From: Vitrella brassicaformis
Taxonomy: Eukaryota; Sar; Vitrellaceae
Reading direction: 5' to 3'
Length of the DNA: 64,000 bases
Assembly (NCBI GenBank): GCA_001179505.1
Contig: CDMY01000477.1
Coordinates: 113,107-177,106, forward strand
Shown: positions 11,571 to 25,800 of the stretch, in pieces
Layout of the letters: the number at the start of each line of letters is the position of its first letter
Position numbering within the stretch: the stretch's first letter is position 1
Translations under genes and position numbers: made by a program
Notes under the pieces: model-generated
Told to the model about the DNA's origin: nothing
What the model saw: the letters and a program-made list of their open reading frames with translations, nothing else
Database searches by the model: none

Positions 11571-14047
11571 CTATCGTCTGATTCCACGACTGTGTTTCTC
11601 CCTCTCCGGCAGCAGCGGTGTGTGTCCAACGCTAGTCATGTCTGCTTGGATGGCCCTTGATACCTGAATGAACCATGAAGGCACAACGAAGTAACCGTAA
11701 GACGATGAAAGGCATGATACGCACCCATCTGGTAGCTCCCTCAGATTGCCATGAGGTTGCCGTGCCGACAGCATAGACTGCAGATGTCGCGAGAGCCAGC
11801 AGGCTGCGATGCACGCACGGGACATACATGGGATCACATTATGTATTGTATGAATGTGAATGAAAATGTGAATCACGTTGCAACCGAGAGCGGGTTGTAT
11901 CCCGTATGGTCGCACCTTTTGAATTCTCGCTGCCCCTCCCCGATGGTCGGGGGAAACTCCTCACCTCGCCCCACGGACTCAACCATCTGTGTGAGCGAAG
12001 CGCGTGGACAGACAGACATATGGATTGTCACTCTCACACAGTGATTGTCTAGATTGTCTACCTCATGCCACAGATGGTGTGCGGCTTGGATCTTCATGTC
12101 TTCAATGTGGGCCACGCGGCGATTGATTTCATGCTGCACCGCCTGCACACAGAAGGGAGAGAAGGGCCTTGGCTCAGCAATCGACCCGACTGCGTGGAAA
12201 GCAGCGCAGCGCAGTGCATACCGATATCTTCTCGATGTTGTGCCAGCCAATCACACTCTGCCCGTCAAATCGGTCGCTTTGTCTCTCCCGTGCCCTGCCT
12301 CCGTCTGATGAGCTGCGAGACTCCTGCCTAGACCGACTGCCAGTCTGGCTCCCCTCTCTCATCCGGGGTGCCCTGTGTCTCGGCGACCCATTCTGTGGAC
12401 TGCGGCCCCTCCGCTCTTTCATGCTCGTGTACAGCAGCCTGATGCCCTCTTCTCTGTCATATCGCTTCTTCGGCTCTGGGGCGAACGTCGGGGCTGTCTG
12501 GATTCGTGGAGCATCGAGCGGCTCTTGTGAGGGAAAGTGACTGAGTGTGGGAGGCGCAGAGCCGGCTCCTACAGAGAGAGACATGTCTTTGACCATCGAC
12601 ACGTCCTGGGCGTCGCCTGATGCCGTGTGTGGGGGAAGGAGGGCTTGCATGGGCGGCAGAAGGGTCCGTTGTGCGGTGACGAGCCGCGCGTCGCTCTGCT
12701 GAGATGATCTTCTCCTAGTGCTGCTGTCTTGCTCAGCTGCGCTGACTTTCATCCCTGTCCCCTCAGCAGCCTCAGGGTCCGGGAGCTCATGCAAGGGAGG
12801 GAGGTCTATGCCCGGGGGATGAGGATGTCGATCCACACAGTGTGCGAGGCCCTCGATGTCTTGCCAGGGGTTGGGCAGGCCAGTGGCAGCGGCAAGGGTA
12901 TCGATGGCCTCCTCGAGCGCCTCTAGTGTGCCCTGCTACATGACGACGCACGCATCCCACCAACACCTCTTGAATGGTGTATGCTCGCGGCTCTTCTCCA
13001 CCACACATACCAGCGTTGTCTTCTTAGTGGCACTGCCGTCGTGTTCCCTTCTTCTCTGGACGGGTTTCCCAGCCTTGGATGCCCCCTTGGGCTCTCTCCT
13101 GCCGCCTGCAGGCCGCTCGCCGGTCATCACCTGGTCCTGACTGAAGCGGATATGGTAGCCAGGAGTCACTGAGGACACTCTCCGTGACTTGGCTGCAGGG
13201 GATGCAGGCCCCGCTGTTTTGGGTGGGGCGGGAGCGTGCTGGTCCTCGGCAGCCGTGGTGGCCGACGAGGCATGGTCGGATGAGTCGACGAGAATGCTTC
13301 GCACTGATGATGCATGAGGAGGGAAACACAGAAGAGTGAGTCACGGAGACATGGGTGTATTGTCTGCCCACTTCGTAGTGTTTTTGCCGTCAGCTTTCTC
13401 TTGGGCGGCAGTGCACCAATCACGGAGTTTCGGAGGTCCTCATCTCTCAACAGACCAGTCTCCACCCACTGGCTGACGCGGCCCTTTGTCCGTCCTTTGG
13501 GAGGCCACAAGACAACTGCGCCGTTCTCGTTCCGGACCACATAGCGGTCGGATGCCATCTCTCGTCCCTGTGAAGTCATGGCAGAGGCGGGGGGTGACTC
13601 TTGGGCTGCTTCAGCAGGCACGGCCGTCGCTGTTTGGTCTATCTGGGACCGCCTGCGGTTGGCAGCTGTGCGCTTCGGAGGAGCAGTGGATGAATCGGAT
13701 GAGTAAGAGCTGCCAGCTGACGCCGACGTGGCACTATGCGACCGATATGAGGAGGGGGGGAAGTGCGTCTCTTCATCGGTGGCATCAATCTCCGGTCCTC
13801 CACCTTCGGTAGAGAGCTTGTGGCCCACTCTGTACTCTATCATCGCATCCCTGAGTGCCGCCAGGTCCACTGGTTCATAGTGATAGCCATCCGTAGTGCA
13901 GCTGTCCTCCTCCATAAGGGAGTGTTCCACGGGAGACATGCCGAACTTGCACAGTGTGTGGCACGACTGCGTCGATGTGGGGAGCCGTGTCTCCGCTGCT
14001 GCAGGGATGGGAGGCGGGGAGGGGCTCAGAGGATGAGCTATGTTCAT
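11571..14047 (-). CDS. large, mostly disordered protein of unknown function
   Basis: The ATG is at 14047. Exon 1 runs to about 13372 and contains an acidic/serine-rich low-complexity region and a more ordered block (VLWPPKGRTKGRVSQWVETG). Exon 2 ends at 13011 with the donor GTATGT. It joins in phase to an exon starting near 12926 (EALEEAIDTLAAATGLPNP), which runs on through PKKRYDREEGIRLLYTSMKE. Smaller exons follow: HEINRRVAHIEDMKIQAAHH near 12065-12140, a short one near 11935-11960, one near 11725-11785 and the last ending at the TAG at 11571. RS-like basic/serine stretches (RGRSPQNGSPRHRAPRM) could indicate a nuclear RNA-associated role, but that is weak. I do not recognise a family. Exon joins near the 3' end are the least certain. 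Confidence 0.55.
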
Positions 14048-14382
14048 GATGGCTGCATGGATGCCTGACCATCACGTGACAGAGGCAGGTAGACGCTGTG
14101 CCGAGTCTTCTTCATTTAATGAGGGAATCGTGTGCACCCACCGTCGGCAGTGAGTCGGCCAGCGGGTGGGAAGGCGGGGATGCTGGATTCCATCAAGGAG
14201 GCCAGGGGAGAGGGGAGGGATGCAGCGCTGTCGACAGACAACAGACGGCTGGACGACCGACGACCAGTGCGTGCAAACTCTGCATGGACGACCAATGAGT
14301 GGTTTTCCGTTTGTCCGACTCCCCGCTTACGCTCGAAAGTCAAGGTTCGCGACCTGGGGGCAGACGCAACACACACACATAG

Positions 14383-16418
14383 CTAATGGGCAAGATGTCC
14401 GATGGAGAGCTGGATAGTCGGCGCCTGACTTGGTTCTGTTGAGCCTATCAAAGAGCATCGCCGCGTCGCCAATTTGAATGGGGGTAGTCGGAAACATGGC
14501 CTACAAAAGAGACACATATATACATACATACATACATGGCTCTCTCTGCCCTATGCAGCAGGAGCCTCTCATGTGGTGCTCACTCACTCACTCTTAAACC
14601 TTTGAGGAATTCCCGTTTTGTAACAGAGTTGTTCTTCGAGCTTCTTGAGTCGAAGTAGCACCACGCTGCCACCTTCGAAACAGAGGCGAAGCGTCCCATC
14701 CTCCATGCGTTCATGTCCCGTCGTACCAGTGTGCCATACTTGCGCCGAACGTGATAATGAAACTCGTCGGGGCTCCTGCATAAGCCATACTTGTGCACAA
14801 ATCAGTGATTCATGTTTACTAGCTTGTTAGCTTCGTTGTCACATGTTTGCGACGTCCACGTGCTCTTGCGCATCATGTTGTGGCTCTGACGGCGCTGCAG
14901 GATCCCAGCACATGGAGCCCGTGCCAAGTAGGTAGATGCGCCTGTAGACACCGAGACATGATGCACTGAATCTCGCCGTCTGTGTCTGCATGTTGTTACT
15001 TGAGCTCGTCTCTGCGCGCGATTGGGTGTGTGTTGACGAGGGCTAATAGGGATGTCTCGGCGGATCGGCACGCTGACTGGCGGCGACTGGTCATGTCATC
15101 CTGTGGCCACCCACAAGGAGACGAAAGATCATACTCTTGTGTATCGCTCCCCTCGAGTACTTTAAGATGTCGCAACTCCATCTCGAGCTGAGCATACGTG
15201 AGGTTGAACCGCGAAATCCACACGAGCTGCTGTCTGCCTCGTTCGCTCCTCACAGAGGCCAGCTTGATAGACGGCCACCTGCCGAGGATGCTGTTGGGAG
15301 GCAATCCTTCAGCCACAGACAGACACACACACGAGGACACAAACCAGAGGGACACCCAAGTCATCCCTCTGGCTCACGTCGGCGTACCTGCCTTGAGAAG
15401 TGCTTGCAATGCGAGTCGCACGTGCATGCCGTCTTGAGCTGTCCCGAGAGTGGCGTAGAGTTTGGATACGCGTAGTTGCAGCAGCTCCGCGTACATAACT
15501 CTGGCCTGGGCGGCGACATGAGCGGATGAAGGAAGTGTCCCTTCCCCTCGTGGCTCAATCCATTGGCCACTTCGAATGCATGCTCACTTTTTTGACTTCG
15601 AAGTCGATTTTATCGGCCGGTCCCCTCAGCGAAGAGTAGTCTTTCTTGGCAGCGGCGAGCTCTTGTTTGTACCGCTTGTCTCTCTCTTCTATCAAGACTT
15701 GCTGTCTGAGCTTTGATACACTTAAATCGCACACAGAGAACATTCAAACACTGTGAGTGACAACAACAAGGACTGACGTCTTCCTATGCTACCCGGACAG
15801 GCCCCGTGCAGAGCTTTCGGCAGAATGGGCCTCCCCTCCCCCTCCGCCCTCTCTGTTTTGTGTTATTTTGAATTGAAGATCACCGATCAGTTCACAGAAG
15901 CGGCGAGACCGGTGCCGCACCGCAACGGCGTACACGCGCATGTATTGCAGTCGAGCCCGAACGTCTCTGAAGAGGCGATCAAACTCTGCAGTGCAGACAC
16001 ACAGACGGGAAATGAATGCAGGAACGGACAGACAGTGTCACATACAGGTACAGACAACGGCGACGCGCGTTTCCTTACCCTGCTGCAAACTTTTGCAAGG
16101 CTGACTGCTGGCCGCGTACTTTTGAAAGACGCCGATGTGCCTCTGCAGCAGTGTCTCGTGCGCTGCTGGCGCTGCTGACACATGCCTTGATGGGGGAACG
16201 CTTCCTTGGAAAATTCGCTCCAACACACTTTTTGCGTCAGTAGCGCCATCGCCACTGTAGTTATTATCGGCGTGACGGTCCTCCATTGCAAGAGGGTTGG
16301 GGGCGGGGAGGGTGGTGGGGGGCGAGACGGGGGATGCGAGCTCATGAAGGGAGGAAGGGGGGAGGAGGAGAGGAACGAAAGACTTGACAGGAAGACTGAC
16401 ACCGACAGAGTCTGACAT
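14383..16418 (-). CDS. coiled-coil protein of unknown function
   Basis: The ATG at 16418 lies only 29 bp from the ATG of the divergent ABC transporter gene. About seven exons can be traced. Exon 1 is proline-rich, then carries DAKSVLERIFQGSV and ETLLQRHIGVFQKYA. The next reads EFDRLFRDVRARLQYMRVYA. A coiled coil follows (LRQQVLIEERDKRYKQELAA, 15594-15725). The next exons read YAELLQLRVSKLYATLGTAQ and YAQLEMELRHLKVLEG. Later exons lie near 14860-14960 and 14597-14784 (LCFEGGSVVLLRLKKLEEQL). Helical, charged composition throughout suggests a structural or scaffold protein. No known domain was recognised. The last exon is uncertain: the phase-correct frame stops at 14383, while another frame of the same exon stays open to 14116. 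Confidence 0.5.
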
Positions 16419-16447
16419 CTCATTGATCCCCCTCTGCCATCCCAAAG

Positions 16448-16824
16448 ATGGGCGGCATCAGTTTTGGCCGTGCGTTGCTGGCTGTCTTGTGGAAGAACTT
16501 CCTGTTGAAGACCAGACGGCGAGTTGCGACGCTGCTCGAGATCGCCTTGCCCGCCGTGATCGCCCTCTTCCTCATCTGGGTGCGCGGAGAGATCAAGCGG
16601 GTGAGTAAGAAGGAAGAGTAGAGGAGCACAGAGGGGTGGAGGAGCAGCGGCACGAGAGAGCTGGCCTGACTCACGCTGATGGTATGCGTGCGTGCATTCA
16701 GGAGCCGATCGATGAGACGCATTTCAACGACCCCAAGTACGACCTCTCTCTCTGGGCCAGCTATGACGAGGGCGACGAGGGGCCGCAGCTGTACGAACCG
16801 GGCGAAGCTGCTCCAAGTGATACG

Positions 16825-16855
<31 letters not shown>

Positions 16856-19800
16856 GCCCAATCAATCAGCTCATGGACTCAGATTTGCACGGCAAGTGTG
16901 CATCGACCGTGTATTTTTGTTTGTGTGTTGTCTTGCAGCCCTGATGCGATCGACGGTCAGCCGGGAGTATAACGGGATGCATCTGTCGTACTTTCCCGAC
17001 ATCCTACGCTCAAAAGGCAAGTTTGCCATCGTGGGCAAGGGCAGCCTCTTCACGGACTTCGCCCTCTTCTGGGACAATTTCCTCATGAAGGTTCGACCAG
17101 GTGAACAAACGAGACACAGGGAGAGAGAGAGACAGACAGACAGGCAGACCGGGAGTAGAAGAGACTGCGGATGAGCGAATGAGTGCTGTCTTTTGACGTG
17201 TGTGGTGTGTCTCTGCGTCCGTCCGTGTGGCTGCATAGATTCCACCACCTCCACCGGCTATGCCGCTGAGTACGACAACCTCCTGCTTTACTTCAAGAAT
17301 GAGGACAGAATGGACGAATATATCAAAAAGGTGATTGGAATGCCACACAGCAGGCAGACGTCATGAGACATGTTCGCTCCTGAATTAATTGATTGATTGA
17401 TTGATTGATTGAGATCAGGGGGACTATGGGTTCACCAAGGACAGGCCATCGATCCATGCCGCCCTTGTCTTTGAGAAGGGCAGCAGAAATTGGCACGTAA
17501 GTCGATGGAAGCGGCAAGAAGGGCTGCCTCAATTGCTTGCTCCCGTACAGGCGAAGATCCGGATGAACGCAACTGCTGACCAAACATCCGACACACGCGC
17601 GCCAAAGGTGTTTTCTATTAGACGCAAATTCAGAGGAGACTTTGCCAAACAGGTAATGGCGTAGATGAGGCAGGGCCATGCGCTCGTATAGACCATTACT
17701 TGTTGTGGTGCAGTACCGCGACGGTGACTTCGAGGCCCAGTGGGACCAGCCTCCCCAGGGCGGCTTCATCGACGTCCAGACACTCTTCTACGCATTCATT
17801 CTGAAACAGGAAGGCCTCGTCACCGAGACGGCCACTCCACGTAAGGCTGAGAGAGAAGGCCCAATCCTGAACAAGGTCGCTGCATGGCACTGTGAGGTTT
17901 GGTTCTGTGCGCTTGCAGCCTTGGATTCTGACGTGTCGTTCTTTCTACGCCAACATTTTGACACGAAAGTCGGCATACGCACCACCCTCCCCCTCAGACG
18001 CCGCATGCAGGGCACCGACAGTGACCTTGCAAGGATCATGAACATCGCGGCCAACAACAGCGCTTGGTTCAGCAGTGACGTCCAAAACGATCCGATTCTC
18101 GGGAACTGGACCGCCGACAGCACAAGGTAATTCTCAGTTCCGTGCCGCCGATCTCACGATAGGATGGTTGAGACGCCGTCCTTTCCGCTGGCGTATTTGC
18201 AGTGTTTCGCCCCAAGACCTGGAGGATTTTGTGCCGACGTTGCTTAGTGAGCTGGACACATCTGTCGGCCTCCAGGACGCCATCCGCCTCGCAGTGAGCC
18301 CCTACCTGCCCGTCAAATTCAGGTGCTACACTGCAGGCGCACACGCACACGCGCTAGATAAACCGAAACAGAACACGCGCCCCATATTGTGTGTGCTGAA
18401 GGGAGGTTGGTTTCCCCACGATCGAGCACAAAGACGACCCGCTGCCGACCCTTCTGGGCATTTTTTTCGGGCTTTTCTTCACGCTGGTGGGCCAGGCCGG
18501 GGGGTCGATGGACGGGATCAGGCGCGGTGGTTGTCCTGTGGGTGTCTGTGCAGGTGTACATGCTGCCCGTGTCTCGACTGGTCAAGTTCATCATGGAGGA
18601 AAAGGGTGAGAGTGACAAGCTGGCTGAGACTTTGGATAGCTGGCTGGCTGGCTGGCTGGCTAGCCCCTCGATGGGTTCCTTTTGTGTACGTCTCCTGTGG
18701 ACCTGTTTGTCCATGCAGAGTACCGGATCAAGGAGGGAATGAAGATGATGGGCATGACCGACCCCATCCTGTGGCTGTCGTGGTACATCACATACGGCGT
18801 CATCGCCTTCGTCCAGGCCATACTCCTCACACTTTGCCTCACTCCTGTTTACCCCAAGTCGGACAAAGGCAAGCATTGCAAACCTCCATACGTACACACA
18901 CACACGCACTGGCTGCACCATTGTTGGCTGCACATACGACAGGTTTGGTGATCCTCCTCTTCTGGTTGTTCGGCATGGGCAACATATCTTTCACCATCAT
19001 GCTGCAGGCGTTCTTCAGCAAGGCCAAACTTGCGGGTCAGCCAGTGAGACACCTGCCCGCAGTATGCGACTTGGCGTGTCTCACTGTGTGTGTCAGCCGG
19101 GATGAGCGCCCTCGCCTTTCTGGCGCTGTACTTCCCCTATTACAGCACGGCGTCCGGCATCACTGAAGTCAAGAGGGGCGCCAAAGTTGCGTCGTGCCTG
19201 GCGCTGCCCGCATGCCTCGGACACGGCGCCACAGTGTATGCCCAGTGGGAGGCCGTGGAACAGGGTATCAACTACGGCAACATCGGCACGCCCATCGAGA
19301 ACATGGCTGGAAACGACGTGCTGGTCAGTACACGGTCAATCGTTTACCTTATGCCGACGGTAATTTTCCTGCCTGTGCGTCGTTGCCTTTGTTCGTTCAT
19401 TCATTCAGTTGATGATGCTGGTGGACATCGTCTTGTACTTCCTCATCGGTGCCTATGTGGAGAAAATCTGGCCTGGCGACTTCGGCACCCCACTGCCATG
19501 GTCACCCACGCATACGCACACACAACGACGCACACCACCCATGAGACATGCACGCGAATGTCCGTGCACACAGCGATGCGTCTTGATGTCCGTTCGTCCT
19601 CATTCTGGCTGGCTGCAGGTATTTCCCTGTGTCTCCGAAACTGTGGATGGACCTTCTTGGAATCAAAAAGAATGCAGCTGTGCAGGCGAGTGACGTCGAG
19701 AACCGCACCATTGACCACGAACTATACGAACCGACGCCACCAGAACTGCAGGACAAGGTTGGTCAGTCAGCCAGAGAGAGATACGCATATTTTGACAGGC

Positions 19801-22800
19801 AAGTGTATTCATCAATCGTCGTGTGTGTCTGTCGATCAGATGAAAGTCGAGCTGATCAACCTTCGCAAGGAGTTCAATAAGACCTCACCCCTTGGCAAGA
19901 TTTTCCCCGACATGTTCCCTGACAAGTCATTCCGGGCCGTCGATGACATCAATCTGCAGGTACGCAGGCAGCCAAGCGAACACACATCGGCTGAGTGCCT
20001 GCTGGTCGGTCGACAGATGTACGAGGGCCAGATCCTTGCTCTGTTGGGCCACAATGGAGCTGGCAAGACCACCACCATCTCCATGCTCACCGGTGCGTAC
20101 ACTCGGACGGATAAGCAAGAGAGAACGAATCATCCGAATCATCGGTGGCTGGCGGTGGGTGGGTCCGTGCCTGTGTGTAGGCATGTTGCCTGTGAGTGGC
20201 GGCGAAGCCAAGATCTATGGCCACAGCATTGCCTCCGACATGCCCCTCATCCGCGCCAGCATGGGCATCTGCCCACAACACGACATACGTTAGTCAGTCA
20301 GGCAGTCAGTCAGGCAGAGACAGACACACACCTGTGGTCATGCCTGTCGGCTGCTTGGTGTGTTTTGTGTGTGTCTCGTTCCCTTCAGTGTTCGATATCC
20401 TCACTGTGCGGTAGGTAGGCTGGCTAGCCGGCTGCATGTAAGTACGTTGCGTCACACTTCCTGTCTGTCCTTCCTTGCTGTCTATCTGCAGTGAGCATCT
20501 GCTCCTGTTCTGCAACATCAAGGGCATCCCGAAGGCCATACAGGAGGAGGAAGTCACCAAGACCATCGCTGCGGTCAACCAGAACACAACCGTCACACCA
20601 AGCAAGAAGAGGCCGCCTCCTTTATGTACTTGCCTGTGCTTCATTCAGGTCGGATTGCAAGAAAAGACCAACAGCCGTTCTCACACGCTGAGCGGAGGGC
20701 AGAAGAGGAAGCTGTCGGTGGGCATCGCCCTCATCGGCGGCAGCAAAGTCGTGTTCCTAGACGAACCATCCACAGGCAGGCGGAAAACTGACCGACTCCC
20801 CGACGCGACAGCCTCGCTCATATATGCACGGGCGCGTGTGTGTTGGTCAGGTGTCGACCCATACAGTCGCCGCGCGTTGTGGGATCTGCTGAAAGAGGTC
20901 AAGAAGGACCGCGTTATCGTCCTCACCACACACTTCATGGAGGAGGCTGACTATCTCGGTCCGTTCGGCGTGCGGACACACCACACATACACACACACAT
21001 CGACGCCACATTGATGCGTGTAGGCGACAGGATCGCCATCATGGCTGCTGGGAAGGTCAAGTGTTGCGGCTCGTCCCTGTTTCTAAAGAAGAAGTACGGT
21101 GCGGGCTACACCTTCACGTGCAGCAAGGCCGTGGCCGACAAGGAGGACGACCTGCAGAAACTCATCCACGACAAAATACCAGAGGTGGCCACGGAGGCGC
21201 GGCAGCAGACAGCTCGTGCAAACAGCTGTGTTTTTCTCTTCTACTCGTCTCCGTGTCTACCCATCTATGTGGTGTGTGTATCAGGCTGAGACATTGAGTA
21301 ACGCGGCTGCTGAGATATCCTTCAGGCTGCCGTTCACCGCTTCCAGTCAGCTCCCTGAGTGAGCGACAGCACAAGAGGGAGACATATACACACGGTGAGT
21401 GGATTGGTTGGTTGTTTGTTTGCGTCCAGTGTGTTGGAGGCGTTGGAGCAGGACAGCCAGAAGAACGAGGCGCAGACGTATGGCGTCCGCAGCTTTGCCA
21501 TCGGGGTCACCACACTAGAGGAGGTACCTACTGTGTGGACGTCAGTCAGTCAACCAGCCACAATTTCCCCCTCTATGCTTGATTGCCCTCCACAGCTGGC
21601 TGTATGTCTGCGAATGAATGCAGGTGTTTCTGAAGGTCGGCCGTCACGCCGAGGGAGACGTCCTCGACATCACCGACAAAGGCAACGACGCCTTCCAGGT
21701 CAACCACACTGCCATCCTTGGCTCCCTTTCAGTGGATCAGCATACACATACATACATCTCACGTGTCTGTACAGGTACGGCACTCATTTGAGGATCTCGA
21801 CCAGGTCGAGTCGGCGCCATCGGCCAAGAAGGGCAAGGACAGCAGCCAGGTGCACGCCGAGGGAGCCACTTTCACACGTCAAGCAGTCAAGGCCGGCGAG
21901 CGGCGGCCCAGTTGGGAGGAAAGGGAGCTGGGGCGGGTCACTGGAGGCTTCGTGCTCTTCGCCATCCACATGAAGGCACTGCTCATCAAGAGATTCCACG
22001 CCAACAAACGCGGTATGTATGGCAGACACTGCGGGCGCAGCCCGAGTGATTGCTCGCTGAGGTCAGGCTCCCGTGATTTTGCTGCGACTTTCTGCAGACT
22101 TCAAGGGATTCTGCTGCCAGATAGCGTTGCCGATTCTCTTCGTCCTGTTCGCGCTCATTCTACTCAAATTCAGTGGCGCGTGAGCTCTTCCATGCCCGAC
22201 ATGCTCTTACATGCCCGATGCTCTTAAGCCTCGCCTTTCCATGCGTCGTTCAGCGACTCGTTTTGGAGTCACAGCCTGTCGATTCAGAGCCACTACGGCG
22301 ACATCGACATCCCCTACAATAGAGACCCCCGATGGGACAGCGTATTCACCTACAAGAACGTACGAACAGGACATGTTGCCTTGATTACAGACTGTTCGTT
22401 CATGACCGTCTGCTTTGGTCGATCAGAGCTTGCATGTGAGGGGTGTGAGCGCGGCTGAGATTGACAACGACTTCTCCGTTTGGCTGCACGACACAGCAGG
22501 GGATGAAGAGGAGCCCAGGTGACGGGCGGCCGGCCACAAGCACGAGTCAGATAGAGAGCAATAGCGGGCCATCTCTCCCTGTGTATGCCCGTGCGCGTGT
22601 GTGTGGTTAGGCGCGGTGCCTACTTGATCAATGACGTCAGCCTGACAGGGCCACTACCGGAAGTGCAAATGGACCTCTACTGGAACAGCTCAGGACGAGA
22701 CGCGTAAAGCAGACTATTCATCCAGGTGGAGGCTAGCACGCAGCTGAGTGAGCATCTCTCAGGCTGCCTATCTACTACCATGAGTTCTTCAATTTTTGGC

Positions 22801-25800
22801 TGCGGTCCCGGGCCAACGACCCCAGCTACAGCGCTCGTGTCGAGTAAGCTCGGGCGGGTGGATGTTCGTATGCCAGGGGCACACCGGCCGCTCATGTGCG
22901 TGTGTATATTTGTCTGTTCGCGTGAGCAGCAACCACCCGCTGCCTCTGACGGCCGAGGAGGAGGCTTTTGCAGACTTCGACACAGCCATGTTCCTCAGTG
23001 AGCAGTCAAACACATACATACATACATACATGGGTCTCACGGATGGTCCTTGGCTGTCTGCTGTATGCGCTGTGCTGTGCAGGCATGGGCTTCGCCTTCA
23101 TCCCCGGTATCCGTCTACATACATGACAAACATCAACATGAGTGTCTTCGTTGTGGTCATTCCCGCAGCCTTCTGGGGTCTGACGATTGTACGAGAGCGC
23201 GAGACCAAAGCCAAACACCAGCAAACCATATCCGGCGTCAGCATATTCGTAAGGCTGAAAAGCAAGACCTTCCCTCCCTCCCTCCTTACTAACCTGAAGC
23301 GTATTGTGCCTCACTCAACCAATGCATGCCCCCAGGCGTATTGGTTGTCCACGTGGCTGTGGGACAGTGTCGTGTACCTCTTGCCCGCTCTTTTGGCCTT
23401 CATTTTGATGGTCGCATTCGACGTCAAGTCGCTGGTGTGTATCAAGAGCCGGCATCCATCTTTGCATTCCCTGTCGGGATGGATGGATGTGTGTATGTGC
23501 GTAGCTTGAGGGTGCCGCTGCGGGTGCGACGTTCACCATTCTGCTGTTCTACGGCATCAGCATCGGGCCCTTCACATACATGCTGAGCTTCCTCTTCAAC
23601 AACCACACGGCCTCCCAGATATTCTTCGTCCTACTATACCTCCTCACCGGTGCGTTCATTCGTGTACACACGCGCACGCACACACACAATTCATACAGAC
23701 AGACAAGGAGGTCGACTCATCTCTCTCTCGTGTGTGTCAGGCGGCATTGGTATGGTCGTGTCGTTCATTCTGAGCATCATCTCGACGACCAAGGAGATCC
23801 ACGACGACTACCTCTTGTGGATTCTGTACCTGCTGCCGAACTTCGCGTTCGGGAGAGGGCTGGCCAACATCATACTGAGGGAGAGCCGCTTCTTCTGGAA
23901 CGGCAAAGAGCACGATGTCTGGGACCTGGAGATAGTCGGATACCCACTCATCTACATGGTCCGCAGCCACCAACAATGCATTTCTTCATGCCACGTCTCC
24001 TTTGTGTTGGTCGGTGGGTGGAGCTCGCAGACCATAGTGATGATAGTGTCGGTGATCGCCACCTTTGCCATCGAGTACATCAGCTCCACACCCGACCTCA
24101 TGAAGCGACTCCAAATGCACCAATCCATAGAAGAGCCGCCATACGAAGTAACACATGCAGTCAATCTACCTACTCCTGTCTTTTTGTGTGTATGTGTGTC
24201 TTGTGCACACAGGAGGATGACGACGTCGAGTCGGAGCGCCAGGCTGTCAAAGCTATGGCCAGCAAGGCTGACCACACCGACTGGCACATGGTCATGGTCA
24301 TGGGGCTCCGCAAGGTCTTTCCCGGCACTCGCATCGTGCAGCCACGGATCGCCGTCGGCGACGTCTACTTTTCCATACCTGAGGGTCAGTGCTTTGGCTA
24401 TTTGGGTGCGAATGGCGCGGGCAAGACGACCACTCTGAAGATGCTGACGGGCGACATCATTCCCACTGACGGAACCGCCAAGCTGGGCAAGAAGGACATC
24501 CTCAAGGAACAGGTGACTGTCAGACGACTCGTCGGATACTGCCCACAGTTCGGTAAATGCAAAGAAACGATGGGAGAGCTGCATTCACTTCAGTGGGTGG
24601 GTGGCTGGATGGCTGCAGACGCGTTGATTGACAACTTGACCGGCCGCGAGCACCTGTGTCTCTTCGCGCGTATCAAGGGCATTCCCAAGACACAGGTCAA
24701 CAAGCAAGCAGACGGCCAGCAGCACAGGCAAGCCCGGCACTGCTGCTGTCCTGTCTCTATGTGTAGCTGTACGAGTACGTCCAGAAGATCATCGAGAAGC
24801 TAGGCATCAGGGAGTACGCTGACCGGTGGGCATTACTCTCTCTCCCCCTCTACATAAATGGATGTCACACACTTCACCATCCGTCGGTTGGTTCGTTCAG
24901 CCCTGCCGGCACCTACTCGGGCGGCAACAAGCGCAAGCTGTCTGTCGGAATAGCGCTCATTGGGAACCCAAAGATCGTCTTCCTGGGCAAGCAGCGGCGC
25001 AGATTATGGGCCACATGTCACTCACTGTGTGTCTCTTCCTTCTCGTGTCGTTGATGCAGACGAGCCGACGTCGGGTGTCGATCCGGCCAGCCGTCGGTTC
25101 ATGTGGTCGCTAATTGCGACCACCATGCAGGGCCGGTCGGTGATCCTCACCACACACAGCATGGAGGAATGCGAGGCACTCTGCGACAAGATCGCTATCA
25201 TGGTCAACGGCAGACTGCGGTCAGTCAGTGCGTGACAGAGAGCCGTGACAAAGACAGAGACATGACACAGAGACTGTGTGGGTGGGTGCTGGGCGTTTGA
25301 GTGCAGTTGCATCGGCCCTGCCAGCCACCTGAAGGCCAAGTATGGTCAGGGGTATCAGTGTGAGATTACCCTTCACGACGAGGACACCCGGCCGGCGCTG
25401 TTTGATTTCATGGCCTCCAACTTCCCGGGCACGGTGGTCGTGGAGAGCCACGGCCGACACGACTCGTTCAAGATACCGAGGGGCATCATGTCACTCGCAA
25501 ACATATTCAGGACCATCGAGCAAAACAAGGTAGGTGGCCAAGGGAACTCAGAGTGCAAAAGAGACGGCTGGCCGGTTGGTTTTCTCTGTGTGTGTGTCCT
25601 TCCTTATCAGGAGACGTTGAAGGTGGATGATTATGCCATTTCGGAGACGGCTCTAGAGCAAATCTTCAGTATATAACGGACATACACACAGACAACGAGC
25701 AATTCACGGGAACAATGTCTGTCTGTTTCTGTTTCTGTTTTTGTGTTCCTTCAGTCGGGTTTGCGTCTCAGCAAGTTGGCGAGAAGGAGCAGGTGCCGTC

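Noticed and set aside
12920-13020. Apparent frameshift in the disordered minus-strand gene
   Set aside because: The donor GTATGT ending the exon at 13011 and the acceptor GTAGCAG near 12927 give a phase-0 intron of about 85 bp.
18480-18560. Frame change in ABCA between the second and third transmembrane exons
   Set aside because: A 67-bp intron, 18487-18553, restores a continuous span into LPVSRLVKF.
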